64,000 bases of DNA from Leptolyngbya iicbica LK (GCF_004212215.1 NZ_QVFV01000001.1:272740-336739); one strand, 5' to 3'; positions 27,921-37,383 are shown, numbered from the stretch's first letter. Numbers and translations: made by a program. Notes: a model not told the origin generated them from the letters alone.

Positions 27921-29309
27921 ATGTTCTTTAACTCACTGAACAAATCGTTCTCGCAAATGTTGCGCCGGGTGCGCCACGAAACGCCGTGGCTGGCACCAGA
28001 TCCGCCGCGCCGTGTCAACCGCATCTTTAAGTGGCTGGCCCCTGGCTTGCTGGTTAAGCGCTGGCTATTTTTGAGCGTCGGTGGCGTCTTGCTGGTCGGC
28101 TTGGGCGTTTTGATCTCTCTCAAGTTAACGCCTGTTTTCTATACCGGCCAATTTTTGGGGTCAATTTTTCGATTTTTAGCGAACCAGATTCCCAACTATG
28201 TGAGCGGGCCGCTGGCGATTTTGATGGGGCTGCTGTTCATTCTCTGGGGGCAGACCCGCACGCTGGGAGCGATTACCGAGGTCTTGCTGCCGGGCAATGA
28301 GACCGAGTTGGTCGATGTGCTGATGCAGGAACGGCGGCTGGCGCGCGGTCCTAAGGTGGTGGTGATTGGCGGCGGCACGGGCTTATCGAATTTGCTGCGC
28401 GGACTCAAGCAATACAGCCACAACATCACCGCGATCGTGACGGTGGCAGATGATGGCGGCTCGTCAGGCCGCTTGCGACGCGAGATTGGGGTGCTGCCCC
28501 CAGGCGACATTCGCAACTGTTTGGCCGCCCTAGCGGATGAAGAAAAGTTGCTCACCGAACTGTTCCAGTATCGCTTCAAGGCTGGAGATGGGCTGGTGGG
28601 CCATAGCTTTGGCAACTTGTTTCTCACGGCGATGAATGATGTGACGGGGGACTTGGAGCAGGCGATCGCCGCTAGCTCTAAAGTGCTCGCCGTGCGGGGA
28701 CAGGTACTGCCAGCGACCCTGAGTGATGTCAAGCTATGGGCCGAGTTGAGCGATGGGCGGCGCATTGAAGGGGAGTCCAAAATTCCCGAGGCGAAGGGTC
28801 AAATCGTGAATATTGGCTGCTCTCCCAGTCATCCCCCGGCGTTGCCGAGAGCGATCAAAGCGATTCGCGAAGCCGATTTTATTGTGTTTGGTCCCGGCAG
28901 CCTGTATACCAGCATCATTCCGAATTTGCTGGTGCCGGAGATTGCTGAGGCGATCGCGACGCGCAAAATTCCCCGCATTTACGTTTGCAACGTTATGACC
29001 GAACCGGGGGAGACCCTGAGCTATGCCGTGTCTGACCACATTCGGGCGATTGACCGCGCCTGTGGCAAACCGTTATTTGATGCGGTGTTGGTGCAGCGGC
29101 GGGGTCCCTCTGAAGTGGCGGAAGAGCGGTATGCCCAAGTTGGAGCTGCGCCCGTGCTGCTCGATCGCGAAACGGTACTCAGTTCAGGACGACGCATTAT
29201 TCTCGCCAATGTGATGGAAGAATCGGCCACCGGCTCAGTCCGTCACCATCCCCAGCGCTTGGCGAAAGTTTTAATGCGCTGGTATTCTCGCACCCAAGGC
29301 ATTTGGTAA
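27921..29309 (+). CDS. YvcK-type UDP-GlcNAc-binding gluconeogenesis factor family protein
   Basis: A 462-residue CofD/YvcK-family protein with two N-terminal membrane helices (about residues 48-68 and 88-110) not present in Bacillus YvcK. The soluble domain has [18 protein letters not shown], the [14 protein letters not shown] motif, the PPGDIRNCL segment and the [16 protein letters not shown] stretch, all hallmarks. YvcK binds UDP-GlcNAc and affects cell-wall synthesis and carbon balance in Firmicutes; the cyanobacterial role is inferred. Monocistronic, with the CDF gene following 149 bp later. Confidence 0.9.
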   Translation: MFFNSLNKSFSQMLRRVRHETPWLAPDPPRRVNRIFKWLAPGLLVKRWLFLSVGGVLLVGLGVLISLKLTPVFYTGQFLGSIFRFLANQIPNYVSGPLAILMGLLFILWGQTRTLGAITEVLLPGNETELVDVLMQERRLARGPKVVVIGGGTGLSNLLRGLKQYSHNITAIVTVADDGGSSGRLRREIGVLPPGDIRNCLAALADEEKLLTELFQYRFKAGDGLVGHSFGNLFLTAMNDVTGDLEQAIAASSKVLAVRGQVLPATLSDVKLWAELSDGRRIEGESKIPEAKGQIVNIGCSPSHPPALPRAIKAIREADFIVFGPGSLYTSIIPNLLVPEIAEAIATRKIPRIYVCNVMTEPGETLSYAVSDHIRAIDRACGKPLFDAVLVQRRGPSEVAEERYAQVGAAPVLLDRETVLSSGRRIILANVMEESATGSVRHHPQRLAKVLMRWYSRTQGIW

Positions 29310-29458
29310 CTGGCAGGATGACCCTTGGGCGGTTGGCCCTGGGAAGAGCCCTGTTGCTGGGCGACCAGAAAACATTACAAATCCCCCGGTTGCGGGGTCA
29401 CGACGATGCCAACCAGATTTAATGAAAGACTGATAAGCCTGCTGGAGTAACGTATTCG

Positions 29459-30430
29459 GTGAATCTTGCCGCTGACCCGCAACGCCGTCGCTGTTATCGG
29501 TTGCTGCTGACCTGGCTCTGGGTCACGCTGCTGGTGCTCGGCATTGAGGCGATCGCGGGCTGGGCCACCCGTTCGCTGTTGCTCTTTGCCGAGGCCCTGC
29601 ACACCTTTATCGATGCCTTTAGCACCGTCTTGAGTCTGGTGGCGGTGGCGTCAGCGCAGCGACCGCTGGGGCGCGAGGTCTGGGGGCATGGGCGCGCCGA
29701 GGTGGCAGGAACGCTGGCCGCGGTGTCGCTATTAGGCTTCACCGGGCTCAGTTTGGTGTTCACCGCGCTGAGTCAGCTGTTCAGTGCCGTGACGAGCAGT
29801 GCCGACGCCTTTCGCGTGGCGCTTGACCGGCCAGTGGTGTACCTCATGGTGGTGTTGCTGGCGCTGTCACTGGCGATCGCCGCCTATGCGTACTATCGCA
29901 TTCAAGACTTTGGTAGTTTGGCGCTGATGCTGCACACCCAGCATGTGCTGGGCGATGTGTGGCTATCAGGGGTGACCCTGGTGGGGCTGATAGCCATCTG
30001 GCAGCAGCAGACTTGGGTCGATCCGGTATTGGCGGTTGGGCTCACCGTGTTTTCGATTAGCAGTCTGTGGCAAGTCTTGGGCGACCAACTACCGACCCTG
30101 CTCCGCCCCATGGCGATCGCCCCCGAAGCGATCGCCCAGATCGTGACTCAAATTGAAGGGGTGACCCGCTGTGTCCGCATTCGTTCTCGCGGGCTGGTGG
30201 GGCGGCAAGTCTGGGTCGAGTTGCATCTCATCATTCACCCTGAGTTTGCGGGGGTCGCTCACATCGTGGGCGAACGGGTCGAAGCGGCTTTGCGGCTACA
30301 ATATGGCCCGTTGCGCGCCCAAATCTGGGTCGAAGATGCCCCCCCCAACCAAGCCGCCTATTTGCAGTACCCCCAGACCGAATGGACGGAGCCCGAAAGT
30401 ACCCCCGATAACTGGCTGGAAGGTGGATAA
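29459..30430 (+). CDS. Cation diffusion facilitator (CDF) family transporter
   Basis: A 323-residue inner-membrane metal/proton antiporter with about six hydrophobic segments and a C-terminal cytoplasmic domain. Metal-site signatures are HTFID in the second helix and HVLGD in the fifth, the HxxxD pair of many Zn- and Co-type CDFs. The C-terminal domain (GVTRCVRIRSRGLVGRQVW then VELHL) is the usual ferredoxin-like fold. The start is GTG 29459 with GGAG about 10 nt upstream. Zn export is the most likely role but metal specificity is inferred. Confidence 0.88.
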   Translation: MNLAADPQRRRCYRLLLTWLWVTLLVLGIEAIAGWATRSLLLFAEALHTFIDAFSTVLSLVAVASAQRPLGREVWGHGRAEVAGTLAAVSLLGFTGLSLVFTALSQLFSAVTSSADAFRVALDRPVVYLMVVLLALSLAIAAYAYYRIQDFGSLALMLHTQHVLGDVWLSGVTLVGLIAIWQQQTWVDPVLAVGLTVFSISSLWQVLGDQLPTLLRPMAIAPEAIAQIVTQIEGVTRCVRIRSRGLVGRQVWVELHLIIHPEFAGVAHIVGERVEAALRLQYGPLRAQIWVEDAPPNQAAYLQYPQTEWTEPESTPDNWLEGG

Positions 30431-30566
30431 GCCAACCGACAAGCGGGTAATGACCCAAGCAGGAGCCCCTGGGCCAGCGTTTGGAGTACACCAGATGAGC
30501 GTACTAAGATGAGCAGCTAGGCCATACCAGGCAACCTGGGCCAATTCATCATCCTGGCAGAAAATT

Positions 30567-31700
30567 ATGTACGACTGCATCATTGTGGGAGCTGGCCCTA
30601 GCGGTGGCACGGCAGCTTATCACCTCGCGAAACGCGGCCACTCCGTGCTCCTCATCGAGCGAGCCAGCCTGCCCCGTTATAAGCCCTGCGGCGGTGGGGT
30701 TTCGCCTCAAGTGGCAGAATGGTTTGACTTTGATTTTTCCCCAGTCATTTCCCAGCGGGTGCGCCACATTCGCTGCACCTGGGAAATGGAGGATGCCGTG
30801 GAAGCCGAAGTCCCCGCTGACGAAGCGCTTTGGATGGTGCGACGTGACGAGTTTGACTATTTTTTGGTGCAGCAGGCCCAGCAGCAGGGAGCTGAACTAT
30901 GGCAGGCCACGAAAGCTCAGGGCATCGAGTTTGTGAGCGATCGCTGGCGGGTCGAGACCTCTCGCGGTCCAGTCGAGGGGCGCTACCTGATTGCCGCTGA
31001 TGGCGGCCGGGGCACCCTATCGCGCTGGCTGGGCCTGAGTCCGCGCCCTGACAAAATAGCCGCTGCCGTAGAAATCGAACCGCGCCTCCCCATGCCTGAT
31101 CAAGCCTTACTGCATCTAGAGTTTGGCATGGTGCCCTATGGCTATCTCTGGAACTTTCCCAAAGCCGATGGCTACTCCATTGGGGGGGGCGTCTTTGCTG
31201 CCTACACGAAACGTCGGTACGACTTGCGACCCTTGCTCACGACCTACGCTGACCAATTTGGGGTGCAGGTTGCCCAAGAAAAAGCCTACGGGCATCCCAT
31301 TTTGATTTGGGACAAACACCGTACCCTGCACACCCAACAGGCACTCATTGCCGGGGAAGCCGCCCGAGTGGTCGATCCCTTTACCGCCGAAGGGATTCGC
31401 CCTGCCATCTTTAGCGGGATGCAAGCCGCCGTCGCCGTTCACGCGGCATTGGGGGGCGATCGCGACGCTCTCCCGCGCTATACCGAGACCATGCAAACCG
31501 AGTGGGGGCAGGAAATGGTCTGGGCTAAACGCCTCGCCAAGCTGTTTTACAACGTCCCCAAGGTGGCTTATCAGGTGGCAGTAAAACACCCTGATGCCGC
31601 GCCACAACTTATTAAGCTGTTCAACGGCAAACAGACCTACGCTTCTATCACCCAGCGAACGGTCAATCGCCTGAGCCGAGGCTTATTGGGCCGCCGGTAA
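30567..31700 (+). CDS. Geranylgeranyl reductase family FAD-dependent oxidoreductase
   Basis: A 377-residue flavoprotein. The FAD Rossmann motif VGAGPSGGTAAYHLAKRG is at residues 7-24, the KPCGGGV motif of the GGR family at about 43-49, the ADGGRGTLSRWLG segment at about 150 and the second FAD motif GEAARVVDPFTAEGI at about 265. Family members reduce geranylgeranyl chains or related isoprenoids. It differs from ChlP, whose N-terminus and GGAIP motif are distinct, so it is a paralog with unknown substrate. It has its own short leader; a cupin gene converges downstream. Confidence 0.88.
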   Translation: MYDCIIVGAGPSGGTAAYHLAKRGHSVLLIERASLPRYKPCGGGVSPQVAEWFDFDFSPVISQRVRHIRCTWEMEDAVEAEVPADEALWMVRRDEFDYFLVQQAQQQGAELWQATKAQGIEFVSDRWRVETSRGPVEGRYLIAADGGRGTLSRWLGLSPRPDKIAAAVEIEPRLPMPDQALLHLEFGMVPYGYLWNFPKADGYSIGGGVFAAYTKRRYDLRPLLTTYADQFGVQVAQEKAYGHPILIWDKHRTLHTQQALIAGEAARVVDPFTAEGIRPAIFSGMQAAVAVHAALGGDRDALPRYTETMQTEWGQEMVWAKRLAKLFYNVPKVAYQVAVKHPDAAPQLIKLFNGKQTYASITQRTVNRLSRGLLGRR

Positions 31701-31756
31701 GCAATCTTTTTCGTCAGTGTGAACAAGCCGCGATCGCCCTCCCTGGTCTTCCAAGG

Positions 31757-32119
31757 TCATGACACCGCTGGGGGTAGATGAACGGCTAGCCAAATACAAG
31801 GTGGCTGTTGGCTAGTGGCCATGACTCGATGCTTGCAATGGGCGGGCAAAAAGACGTAGTCTCCTGGTCCCAGTTCAGCCGTCGTGCCGTCTTCATAGGC
31901 AAGCGTCGCCTGACCTTGCAGCAGCACGACCCACTCATCCTCATTCTGGTCGTACCACTCGCCGGGCGGAGTCGTCTGGCCGCACGAGACAATGCGCTCA
32001 ATCCGAGCGGCAGGGTGCTGGAGTAGCGGCTCAAAAACTTCTTCGGCAGGCGCTGCTGCCGCGAGCTGAAACAAATTCTGCACCTGGGGGTTAGGGAGTG
32101 GCATGCGCTTCTCAACCAT
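31757..32119 (-). CDS. Small cupin-domain protein
   Basis: A 120-residue single-domain cupin. The two motifs are seen: WYDQNEDEWVVLLQGQATL (motif 1, with Glu and modest His content) and GDYVFLPAHCKHRV (motif 2). The His set is partly replaced (Glu/Asp-rich motif 1), so metal binding is uncertain. ATG 32119 is used; ATG 32104 would give a shorter MPLPNPQVQ start. Function unknown; small cupins often bind sugars or act as isomerases. Confidence 0.85.
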   Translation of the reverse strand: MVEKRMPLPNPQVQNLFQLAAAAPAEEVFEPLLQHPAARIERIVSCGQTTPPGEWYDQNEDEWVVLLQGQATLAYEDGTTAELGPGDYVFLPAHCKHRVMATSQQPPCIWLAVHLPPAVS

Positions 32120-32177
32120 TGTGAATCGTGCAGGTTGCCAGGGGAACGAGGCTAAAGGGGGTGAAATCGCCCTGGCA

Positions 32178-32248
32178 AGCCGTCACATTGACGGCTCTTG
32201 AACAGCCGATACGGCTGTCCACACTTCATTTAATGCCTATCCCTAAGG
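32178..32248 (+). repeat. Palindromic repeat copy D (partial, rearranged)
   Basis: GCTCTTGAACAGCCGATACG at 32194-32213 and the following CACACTTCATTTAATGCC match the right half of copy A. The left half is replaced by different stems: AGCCGTCA/TGACGGCT at 32179-32196 and TTGCCAGGG/CCCTGGCAA at 32135-32178. It seems to be a diverged or recombined copy in the gap between the cupin gene and the next minus-strand gene. Confidence 0.7.
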
Positions 32249-32278
32249 CTCGGCCCAGACCGCACCGAGCGATCGCCC

Positions 32279-32602
32279 TCACGGCTCAAACATCGTGGTA
32301 TCAATGCCGAGCACCTGATGATATTTGATATACAAAAAGGCGATAAGCGTTTCCCAGCCTTTGAGTTCTTCCGCCAACTGACCATATTCTGCGGGCATAT
32401 CAGCTATCACTTGATCGGTGGCTAAAGCAACTTGGTTGATATCAAGACGCCGATTTTTAGCGACCTGAAAAATGACTCCATCTAGCAGCCGCTCAAAAGT
32501 CTGTTTATCCGTCACCTCTGAATCTTCAACAGTTTTGATGACTTTGCTTACCATGCGATCGATTTCGCGCATGGCGTTACGGCGAGAATTGGGGAGTTTC
32601 AT
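32279..32602 (-). CDS. Small conserved helical protein, function unknown
   Basis: A 107-residue, mostly alpha-helical, charged protein with no membrane segment. The segments EIDRMVSKVIKTVEDSE and WETLIAFLYIKYHQVLGID suggest a soluble helical bundle. I do not recognise the family. ATG 32602 is used; ATG 32572 (MREIDR) is an alternative start. Codon use is like that of neighbours, and composition does not look random. It may share a transcript with cysS upstream, but a hairpin intervenes. Confidence 0.65.
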   Translation of the reverse strand: MKLPNSRRNAMREIDRMVSKVIKTVEDSEVTDKQTFERLLDGVIFQVAKNRRLDINQVALATDQVIADMPAEYGQLAEELKGWETLIAFLYIKYHQVLGIDTTMFEP

Positions 32603-32659
32603 GGTGTGAGGCTTGTAAGGGAACTGCGCGTAGATAATGTGCCGAATACAGGAAGGGTT

Positions 32660-32693
32660 CTTGTAGGGGTTTGGCGTGCCAAACCCCTACAAG
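32660..32693. repeat. Perfect 16-bp inverted repeat with 2-nt spacer
   Basis: CTTGTAGGGGTTTGGC (32660-32675) is the reverse complement of GCCAAACCCCTACAAG (32678-32693). It lies 27 bp after the cysS stop (minus strand). Such near-perfect hairpins are a common dispersed repeat type in cyanobacterial genomes; it might also stop or stabilise the cysS transcript. Confidence 0.8.
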
Positions 32694-32720
32694 CCGCGAC
32701 CCTATTTTCAAGCGACTCCC

Positions 32721-34196
32721 TTAGCGATGCCATTCGGTGACGCCGCCGGGTTTGTCGATCAGGGTGATGCCTTGGGCTTGGAGTTCGTCGCGGAGGCGAT
32801 CGCTCTCGGCAAAATCTTTCGCGGCTCTGGCGGCTTTGCGCTGCTCAATCAGGGCCTCAACGTCAGCGTCAGAGAGTCCATCGACGGCTGCCACAGGCTC
32901 AGCAGGCGCGGCCTTCAGACCCAAAACCGCTGCCAGGCACACCAGGGTTTGCCACTGTTGGCGCAGGACATCGCTGGCGGTGTCGGCGCTTCCGGTGTGG
33001 GTGATCAGATTGCCCGCGCGGCGCAGTTCCTTCGCCAGCTCAAACAGCACTGCCAGAGCTCCAGCAGTGTTGAAGTCGTCGTCCATGACCGTCTGGAACT
33101 GCTGCACCGGGGCGCTGTCGCGATCGATGCGCATGGCGGCAGGATTCAGAAAATCGGGATCGTCTACATCGGGCCAGCCCAGTTTGGCTCCATAGTCAGG
33201 GCCAAAGCGCAATCCTTCTGACAGGGTGTGCCAGCCGTTGGTGGCGGCGGCGATCGCTTCGTCGGTAAAGTCCACGGGCTTGCGGTACTGACCTTGCAGC
33301 AAAAATAGGCGCACCGCCATGGGCTCTGGCCCATCCGGCGAGTCCAACAATTGGCGAATGGTGATGAAGTTGCCGAGGGATTTCGACATTTTTTCGCCGC
33401 CGACGTTCACCATGCCGTTATGCATCCAGTAACGCGAGAGGGGATGCCCCGTCACCGCTTCCGACTGGGCAATTTCGTTTTCGTGGTGGGGAAAGACGAG
33501 GTCGCTGCCGCCCATGTGAATGTCGATGGAGTCGCCAAGGCGATCGCGAATCATGGCCGAGCATTCAATATGCCAACCGGGACGCCCCGGCCCCCACGGC
33601 GACTCCCAAAACGGTTCCCCCGCTTTCGCCCCCTTCCACAGGGCAAAGTCAGACGGATCGCGCTTAATGTCAGTGTCGGTAGACACGCGCCCGCCTGCCC
33701 CAGCCAGCATATCTTCCAGCTTGCGCCCCGAGAGCTTGCCATAGCCGTCAAACTGGCGCACCGCATAGTACACATCGCCGTTGGCCGGATAGGCGTACCC
33801 CTTTTGTTCCAGTTCAGAAATTAATCGCTGGATGCCATCCAAGGTCTGGGTGGCATAGGTATATTCGTCGGCCTCCAGCACATTCAGCCGCTCCATATCC
33901 TCAAAGTAGGCTTGGGTGTAGGTCTCCGCCACGGTCTGCATCGACGAGCCTTCGTCCTTGGCCCGATTCAGAATTTTGTCGTCGATATCGGTGAAATTTT
34001 GCACATAGTGCACGTCGTAGCCCCGCCACATCAGATAGCGCCGCACGGTGTCCCAGGTGATGTAACAGCGGGCATGGCCCAAGTGGGAATAGTCATAGAC
34101 CGTCACGCCACAGCAGTACATCTTGACCTTGCCGGATTCCAAGGTTTCAAAGGGCTCTTTCTTTCGCGTCAGCGTGTTGTAGAGAACGAGGCTCAT
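32721..34196 (-). CDS. cysS: Cysteinyl-tRNA synthetase
   Basis: A 491-residue class I aminoacyl-tRNA synthetase charging tRNA-Cys. The HIGH-like motif is DYSHLGHAR, the zinc/substrate Cys is in MYCCGVTVYD, and the KMSKS loop is GGEKMSKSLGNF. HIECSAMI and MGGSDLVFPHHENEIAQ are also standard. The start is ATG 34196 (MSLVLYNTLTRK). The frame stays open upstream to 34478, but that stretch is repeat DNA encoding duplicated GRGNFA peptides and is not part of the gene. Length is normal. Confidence 0.96.
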   Translation of the reverse strand: MSLVLYNTLTRKKEPFETLESGKVKMYCCGVTVYDYSHLGHARCYITWDTVRRYLMWRGYDVHYVQNFTDIDDKILNRAKDEGSSMQTVAETYTQAYFEDMERLNVLEADEYTYATQTLDGIQRLISELEQKGYAYPANGDVYYAVRQFDGYGKLSGRKLEDMLAGAGGRVSTDTDIKRDPSDFALWKGAKAGEPFWESPWGPGRPGWHIECSAMIRDRLGDSIDIHMGGSDLVFPHHENEIAQSEAVTGHPLSRYWMHNGMVNVGGEKMSKSLGNFITIRQLLDSPDGPEPMAVRLFLLQGQYRKPVDFTDEAIAAATNGWHTLSEGLRFGPDYGAKLGWPDVDDPDFLNPAAMRIDRDSAPVQQFQTVMDDDFNTAGALAVLFELAKELRRAGNLITHTGSADTASDVLRQQWQTLVCLAAVLGLKAAPAEPVAAVDGLSDADVEALIEQRKAARAAKDFAESDRLRDELQAQGITLIDKPGGVTEWHR

Positions 34197-34569
34197 GGCG
34201 GTTTGGCAAGCGAGGACACAGATTGATTCAACACTGAATGGGGGTTGGAGGCAAGGAGGGTGGCCGGGGGATGGGTAACAGGGTGGATGGGGGGATGGGT
34301 CGGTGGGTAACGTAGGGGCGAGGCAGTTTCGGGATATCTGGTGACAGCCTAGCCAGTCGATCATGGCGAAATTGCCTCGCCCCGATAGCAGGACAGCGGG
34401 ATAGTGGAGAAAGTCCGGGCGATCAATGGTGGCAAAATTGCCTCGCCCCAATGGGAGGGTTCGGGATATCGTGAACATACCGAGCCCGTTTGGTACGGTA
34501 AAACTGCCTTGCCCTGTCAGGATTGTTTTGTATCAAGGTTGGGCTTGCCGTGTTGTAGAGGAGAGCAGG
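34197..34569. other. Repeat-rich intergenic region between cysS and the Gfo/Idh/MocA gene
   Basis: No gene. It contains G/A-rich low-complexity DNA (34255-34310) and an inverted repeat GGGGCGAGGCAGTTT (34316-34330) with AAATTGCCTCGCCCC (34369-34383). A second direct copy of the right arm lies at 34435-34449, and a weaker one near 34500. The motif CGGGATATC also appears twice (34330, 34462). The region is divergent, so both promoters should be in it. Confidence 0.65.
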
Positions 34570-35661
34570 ATGACTGGGGAAACGATTGGCGTGGCCGTCA
34601 TTGGCACGGGATTTGGGCAGAAAATCCATATTCCAGGATTCCAGATTCACCATCGGACGGGGGTGGTGGCGGTTTATCATCGCGATGCCGAAAAAGCCAA
34701 GGCGATCGCCACCCAACACCAAATTCCCCACGGTTGCAGCTCCATCGAGGAATTACTAGCACTGCCAGAAGTGGATGCGGTGAGTGTGGCGACACCGCCG
34801 TTTTTGCGTAAAGAGATGGCGATCGCGGCCCTGCAAGCGGGCAAACACGTGCTGTTGGAAAAGCCCACGGCGCTGACTGTGGAAGAAGCCCGGGAAATTG
34901 AAGCCGTCGCCCAGCAACAGCAGAAAGTTGTGGGGCTGGATTTCGAGTTTCGCTTTGTCCCAGCGTGGCAACAGTTAAAAGCCAAGCTGACCGAAGGCTA
35001 TGTGGGCACGCCCCGCTTGATCAAAGTGGACTGGATGGTGCCGGGTCGGGCTGATCCCCAACGAGCGTGGAGTTGGTATGCTCGCAAAGATCAGGGGGGC
35101 GGTGCTTTGGGCGCGTTTGCGTCGCACACGTTTGATTATCTGGCGTGGCTGTTTGGCCCGGTGCAGCGGCTCAGCGCCAATTTGGCGACAGCGATTCCGC
35201 AACGGCCTGATCCGCAAACGGGGGAAATGAAGCCCGTGGATGCCGACGATACCTGCACCCTGATGCTGGAAATGCAAGATGGCACGCCCTGTCAGGTCAC
35301 GATCAGTTCCGTGACCTATGGCGGTCGGGGGCACTGGGTCGAGGTGTATGGCGATCGCGGCACCCTCATTCTCGGCAGCGACAATCTCAAAGACTATGTG
35401 CACGGGTTTAAGCTCTGGGGTGCCCCCGCTGGCGAGGCCCTGGCCGAACTGCCGATTCCCGCCACGCTGGAGTTTCCGCAAACCTATGACGATGGCCGCC
35501 TCGCTCCGTTTGTGCGGGTGGTCGATCATTGGGTGAACTGCATTGATCAGGAAAGGGCGATCGCCCCTGCGATCGCTGAGGGCATTTATTCACAACTGTT
35601 GATGGATCTGGCCCATGCCTCCCACGAGCGGGGCATTTGGATGTCGGTCAAGCCGTTGTAG
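34570..35661 (+). CDS. Gfo/Idh/MocA family oxidoreductase
   Basis: A 363-residue NAD(P)-dependent sugar or pseudo-sugar oxidoreductase. The N-terminal Rossmann fold has VAVIGTGFGQKIHIPGFQ, and the EKP motif with catalytic Lys is in LLEKPTAL (about residue 95). The C-terminal domain contains FEFRFVPAW and GALGAFASHTFDYLAWLFG, where His is a usual catalytic partner. Start ATG 34570, with GAGAGCAGG just upstream; the longer frame from 34426 covers repeat DNA. Substrate unknown; no pathway neighbours. Confidence 0.9.
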   Translation: MTGETIGVAVIGTGFGQKIHIPGFQIHHRTGVVAVYHRDAEKAKAIATQHQIPHGCSSIEELLALPEVDAVSVATPPFLRKEMAIAALQAGKHVLLEKPTALTVEEAREIEAVAQQQQKVVGLDFEFRFVPAWQQLKAKLTEGYVGTPRLIKVDWMVPGRADPQRAWSWYARKDQGGGALGAFASHTFDYLAWLFGPVQRLSANLATAIPQRPDPQTGEMKPVDADDTCTLMLEMQDGTPCQVTISSVTYGGRGHWVEVYGDRGTLILGSDNLKDYVHGFKLWGAPAGEALAELPIPATLEFPQTYDDGRLAPFVRVVDHWVNCIDQERAIAPAIAEGIYSQLLMDLAHASHERGIWMSVKPL

Positions 35662-35845
35662 CGCCCAATGACAGCAGACACTCAACGACCGTTACACTTT
35701 CCCTGCGGCTAACGATTAGCAGCGTCTCAACGTTGGCACAATCGTGACGCAAGCTTACGAAATGCAGCGATCGCCCCTGATCTTGAATGTTTGCGGTTGC
35801 TATTGGGGATAACTAAGAACTACAAGGATCGCCGATTTTGCCCCT

Positions 35846-36640
35846 ATGGCTCTGCAAAAATTCTCATTAGACGTTGTCCAAAAAGTACAACAATACATTC
35901 AGTCGCAATTGACGCTGCCAGCCTCAGAGCAACAACCGGTCAGCGATATGAATGAGCGGGCCATGGCGATCGAGGCAATGGCCCCAGAATCGCTGGACGC
36001 CCTGGGTGACTTGTTTCGCGTGGGCGGCTTTGGCGATGACGAAGGGGTGGCCCCCAATGCCGAGGGACGTTGGTTTATCAGCACGATTAATCCGGCGGCA
36101 GCCCTGGGTAAACTGCCTGGCTTAGAACTCAAAAACAAAGTCCGCTTGGTGACGTATTTGCAGCGGCAGTCGACGGGGGGCATGGGGGTCACCTGGGCCT
36201 TACCAGAGTTGATGAGCACCACTGCGGAACTGGAAGCCGCCATTGAAGCGGCGGGCGATCGCGCCATTCCGCCCCATCCGAAGGGGGCGTTGGGCAATGT
36301 GATGGATGGGGTGACGGGCGATCGCTCTCCCGCTTCCTACCTGGAAGCCTCCATCCTGCTCCGAGAATTCAAGGAATTTGGCCGCAGCGGCCAAAACTGT
36401 CGTTGGTCGCACCATCGTTTGATTACCGCCGCCCCGAATAAACCGTGGAAGTGGCGCACGCAAAAACCGCTCACCAACCTGGCCCCGAAAGTCCAAATTA
36501 AGGACGAAAAAATGGTCATGGTGGAGTTTTTCTCTTGTCGGGTGGTGCCCCCGATCGCCCTCTTTCGCCATTTAGATCAATATGTTGCCAAGTCTTATCG
36601 TCCCAAGACCAATGATCAAGTGGTGGCCCTGCTGCCTTGA
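35846..36640 (+). CDS. Conserved protein of unknown function, 264 residues
   Basis: A soluble-looking protein with no signal or membrane segment. It has a helical N-terminus (SLDVVQKVQQYIQSQLTLP), a Gly-rich central region (GVAPNAEGRWFISTINPAA) and a basic Trp/His-rich segment (CRWSHHRLITAAPNKPWKW) before a C-terminal strand-rich part. I do not recognise the family. The gene has good composition and an ATG, and is closely followed (36 bp) by the YdcF-like gene, suggesting a shared transcript. Two cysteines and several conserved-looking His could form a metal or cofactor site; that is speculation. Confidence 0.7.
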   Translation: MALQKFSLDVVQKVQQYIQSQLTLPASEQQPVSDMNERAMAIEAMAPESLDALGDLFRVGGFGDDEGVAPNAEGRWFISTINPAAALGKLPGLELKNKVRLVTYLQRQSTGGMGVTWALPELMSTTAELEAAIEAAGDRAIPPHPKGALGNVMDGVTGDRSPASYLEASILLREFKEFGRSGQNCRWSHHRLITAAPNKPWKWRTQKPLTNLAPKVQIKDEKMVMVEFFSCRVVPPIALFRHLDQYVAKSYRPKTNDQVVALLP

Positions 36641-36676
36641 CCCGTTACCGGGAGCGATCGCGCCCCGTCATCGTAA

Positions 36677-37369
36677 ATGACTCAACCTCCATCGGCTCAA
36701 GTGAGACACGGGTGGCGTCACCAGCGCTGGCTCGGGTGGGCGCTTCTTCTCGTTCTCGCTATCTGGGGCAGCAGCCTCGCGACCCAACTCCATCGCCATG
36801 CGCGTCAACCGGCAGATGCGGTGCTGGTGTTGGGAGGCAGCATTCGCCGCGAAATTGTCGTCGCTGATGCGGTGGCCCAAGGCAATTCGCTGCCAGTGCT
36901 GATTTCCCACGGGGCGAAACCTCCCTGCACACGGTTGGTGTTTGAACGGGTGGCGGCCCCCATTGATCAGGTGTGGTTGGAAACCTGTGCCGAATCGACT
37001 TTTGATAATTATCGCTACAGCTTGCCCACGTTAAAGCAATGGGGCGTACAGCATGTGGTGGTGGTGACTTCTCCCACGCACCTGCCCCGCGCCGAGTGGC
37101 TGGCCCGCATTTTGCTCAGCAGTCACGGCATCTGGGTCGAGATGCAACTGGTAGAAGAAATCGGCATCCCAGCCAATGTAGAAGCACCGCTCAAAACGAT
37201 GCTAGATGTGGGGCGATCGCTCGCATGGGCCATCATCAGCCAGGTTTATCGTCCCGCTTGTGACAGCGTCTTTCCGCTCTCGTCTGTTGACCTGGCAGAA
37301 TGGACCGCTCGCGGTTTCCAATGCGAGCACCAAGCCGATATTCAAATTCCGGACACAGACTCCAACTAG
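36677..37369 (+). CDS. YdcF/ElyC-family (DUF218) membrane protein
   Basis: A 230-residue protein with an N-terminal membrane anchor (WLGWALLLVLAIWGSSLATQ) and a DUF218 domain: ADAVLVLGGSIRRE, ISHGAKPP, ESTFDNYRYSLPTLKQWG and VVVTSPTHLPRAEWLARI. DUF218 proteins such as SanA and ElyC affect envelope integrity and polysaccharide precursor use in other bacteria; the reaction is not established. It follows the unrecognised 264-residue gene by 36 bp. A palindromic repeat begins 15 bp after the stop. Confidence 0.85.
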   Translation: MTQPPSAQVRHGWRHQRWLGWALLLVLAIWGSSLATQLHRHARQPADAVLVLGGSIRREIVVADAVAQGNSLPVLISHGAKPPCTRLVFERVAAPIDQVWLETCAESTFDNYRYSLPTLKQWGVQHVVVVTSPTHLPRAEWLARILLSSHGIWVEMQLVEEIGIPANVEAPLKTMLDVGRSLAWAIISQVYRPACDSVFPLSSVDLAEWTARGFQCEHQADIQIPDTDSN

Positions 37370-37383
37370 CCGCGGCAGTCAGC

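Noticed and set aside
28196-28780. 194-codon minus-strand frame within the YvcK-like gene
   Set aside because: Ser/Pro-rich shadow of a clearly real gene on the other strand.
32660-32693. Hairpin as an intrinsic terminator of cysS
   Set aside because: Perfect stem but no T-run on the minus strand; listed as a repeat instead.
32721-34478. Long form of CysS with 94 extra N-terminal residues
   Set aside because: The extension is encoded by repeat DNA and the family start MSLVLYNTL fits ATG 34196.
34426-34569. N-terminal extension of the Gfo/Idh/MocA protein
   Set aside because: Covers repeat DNA; the Rossmann fold starts right after ATG 34570.
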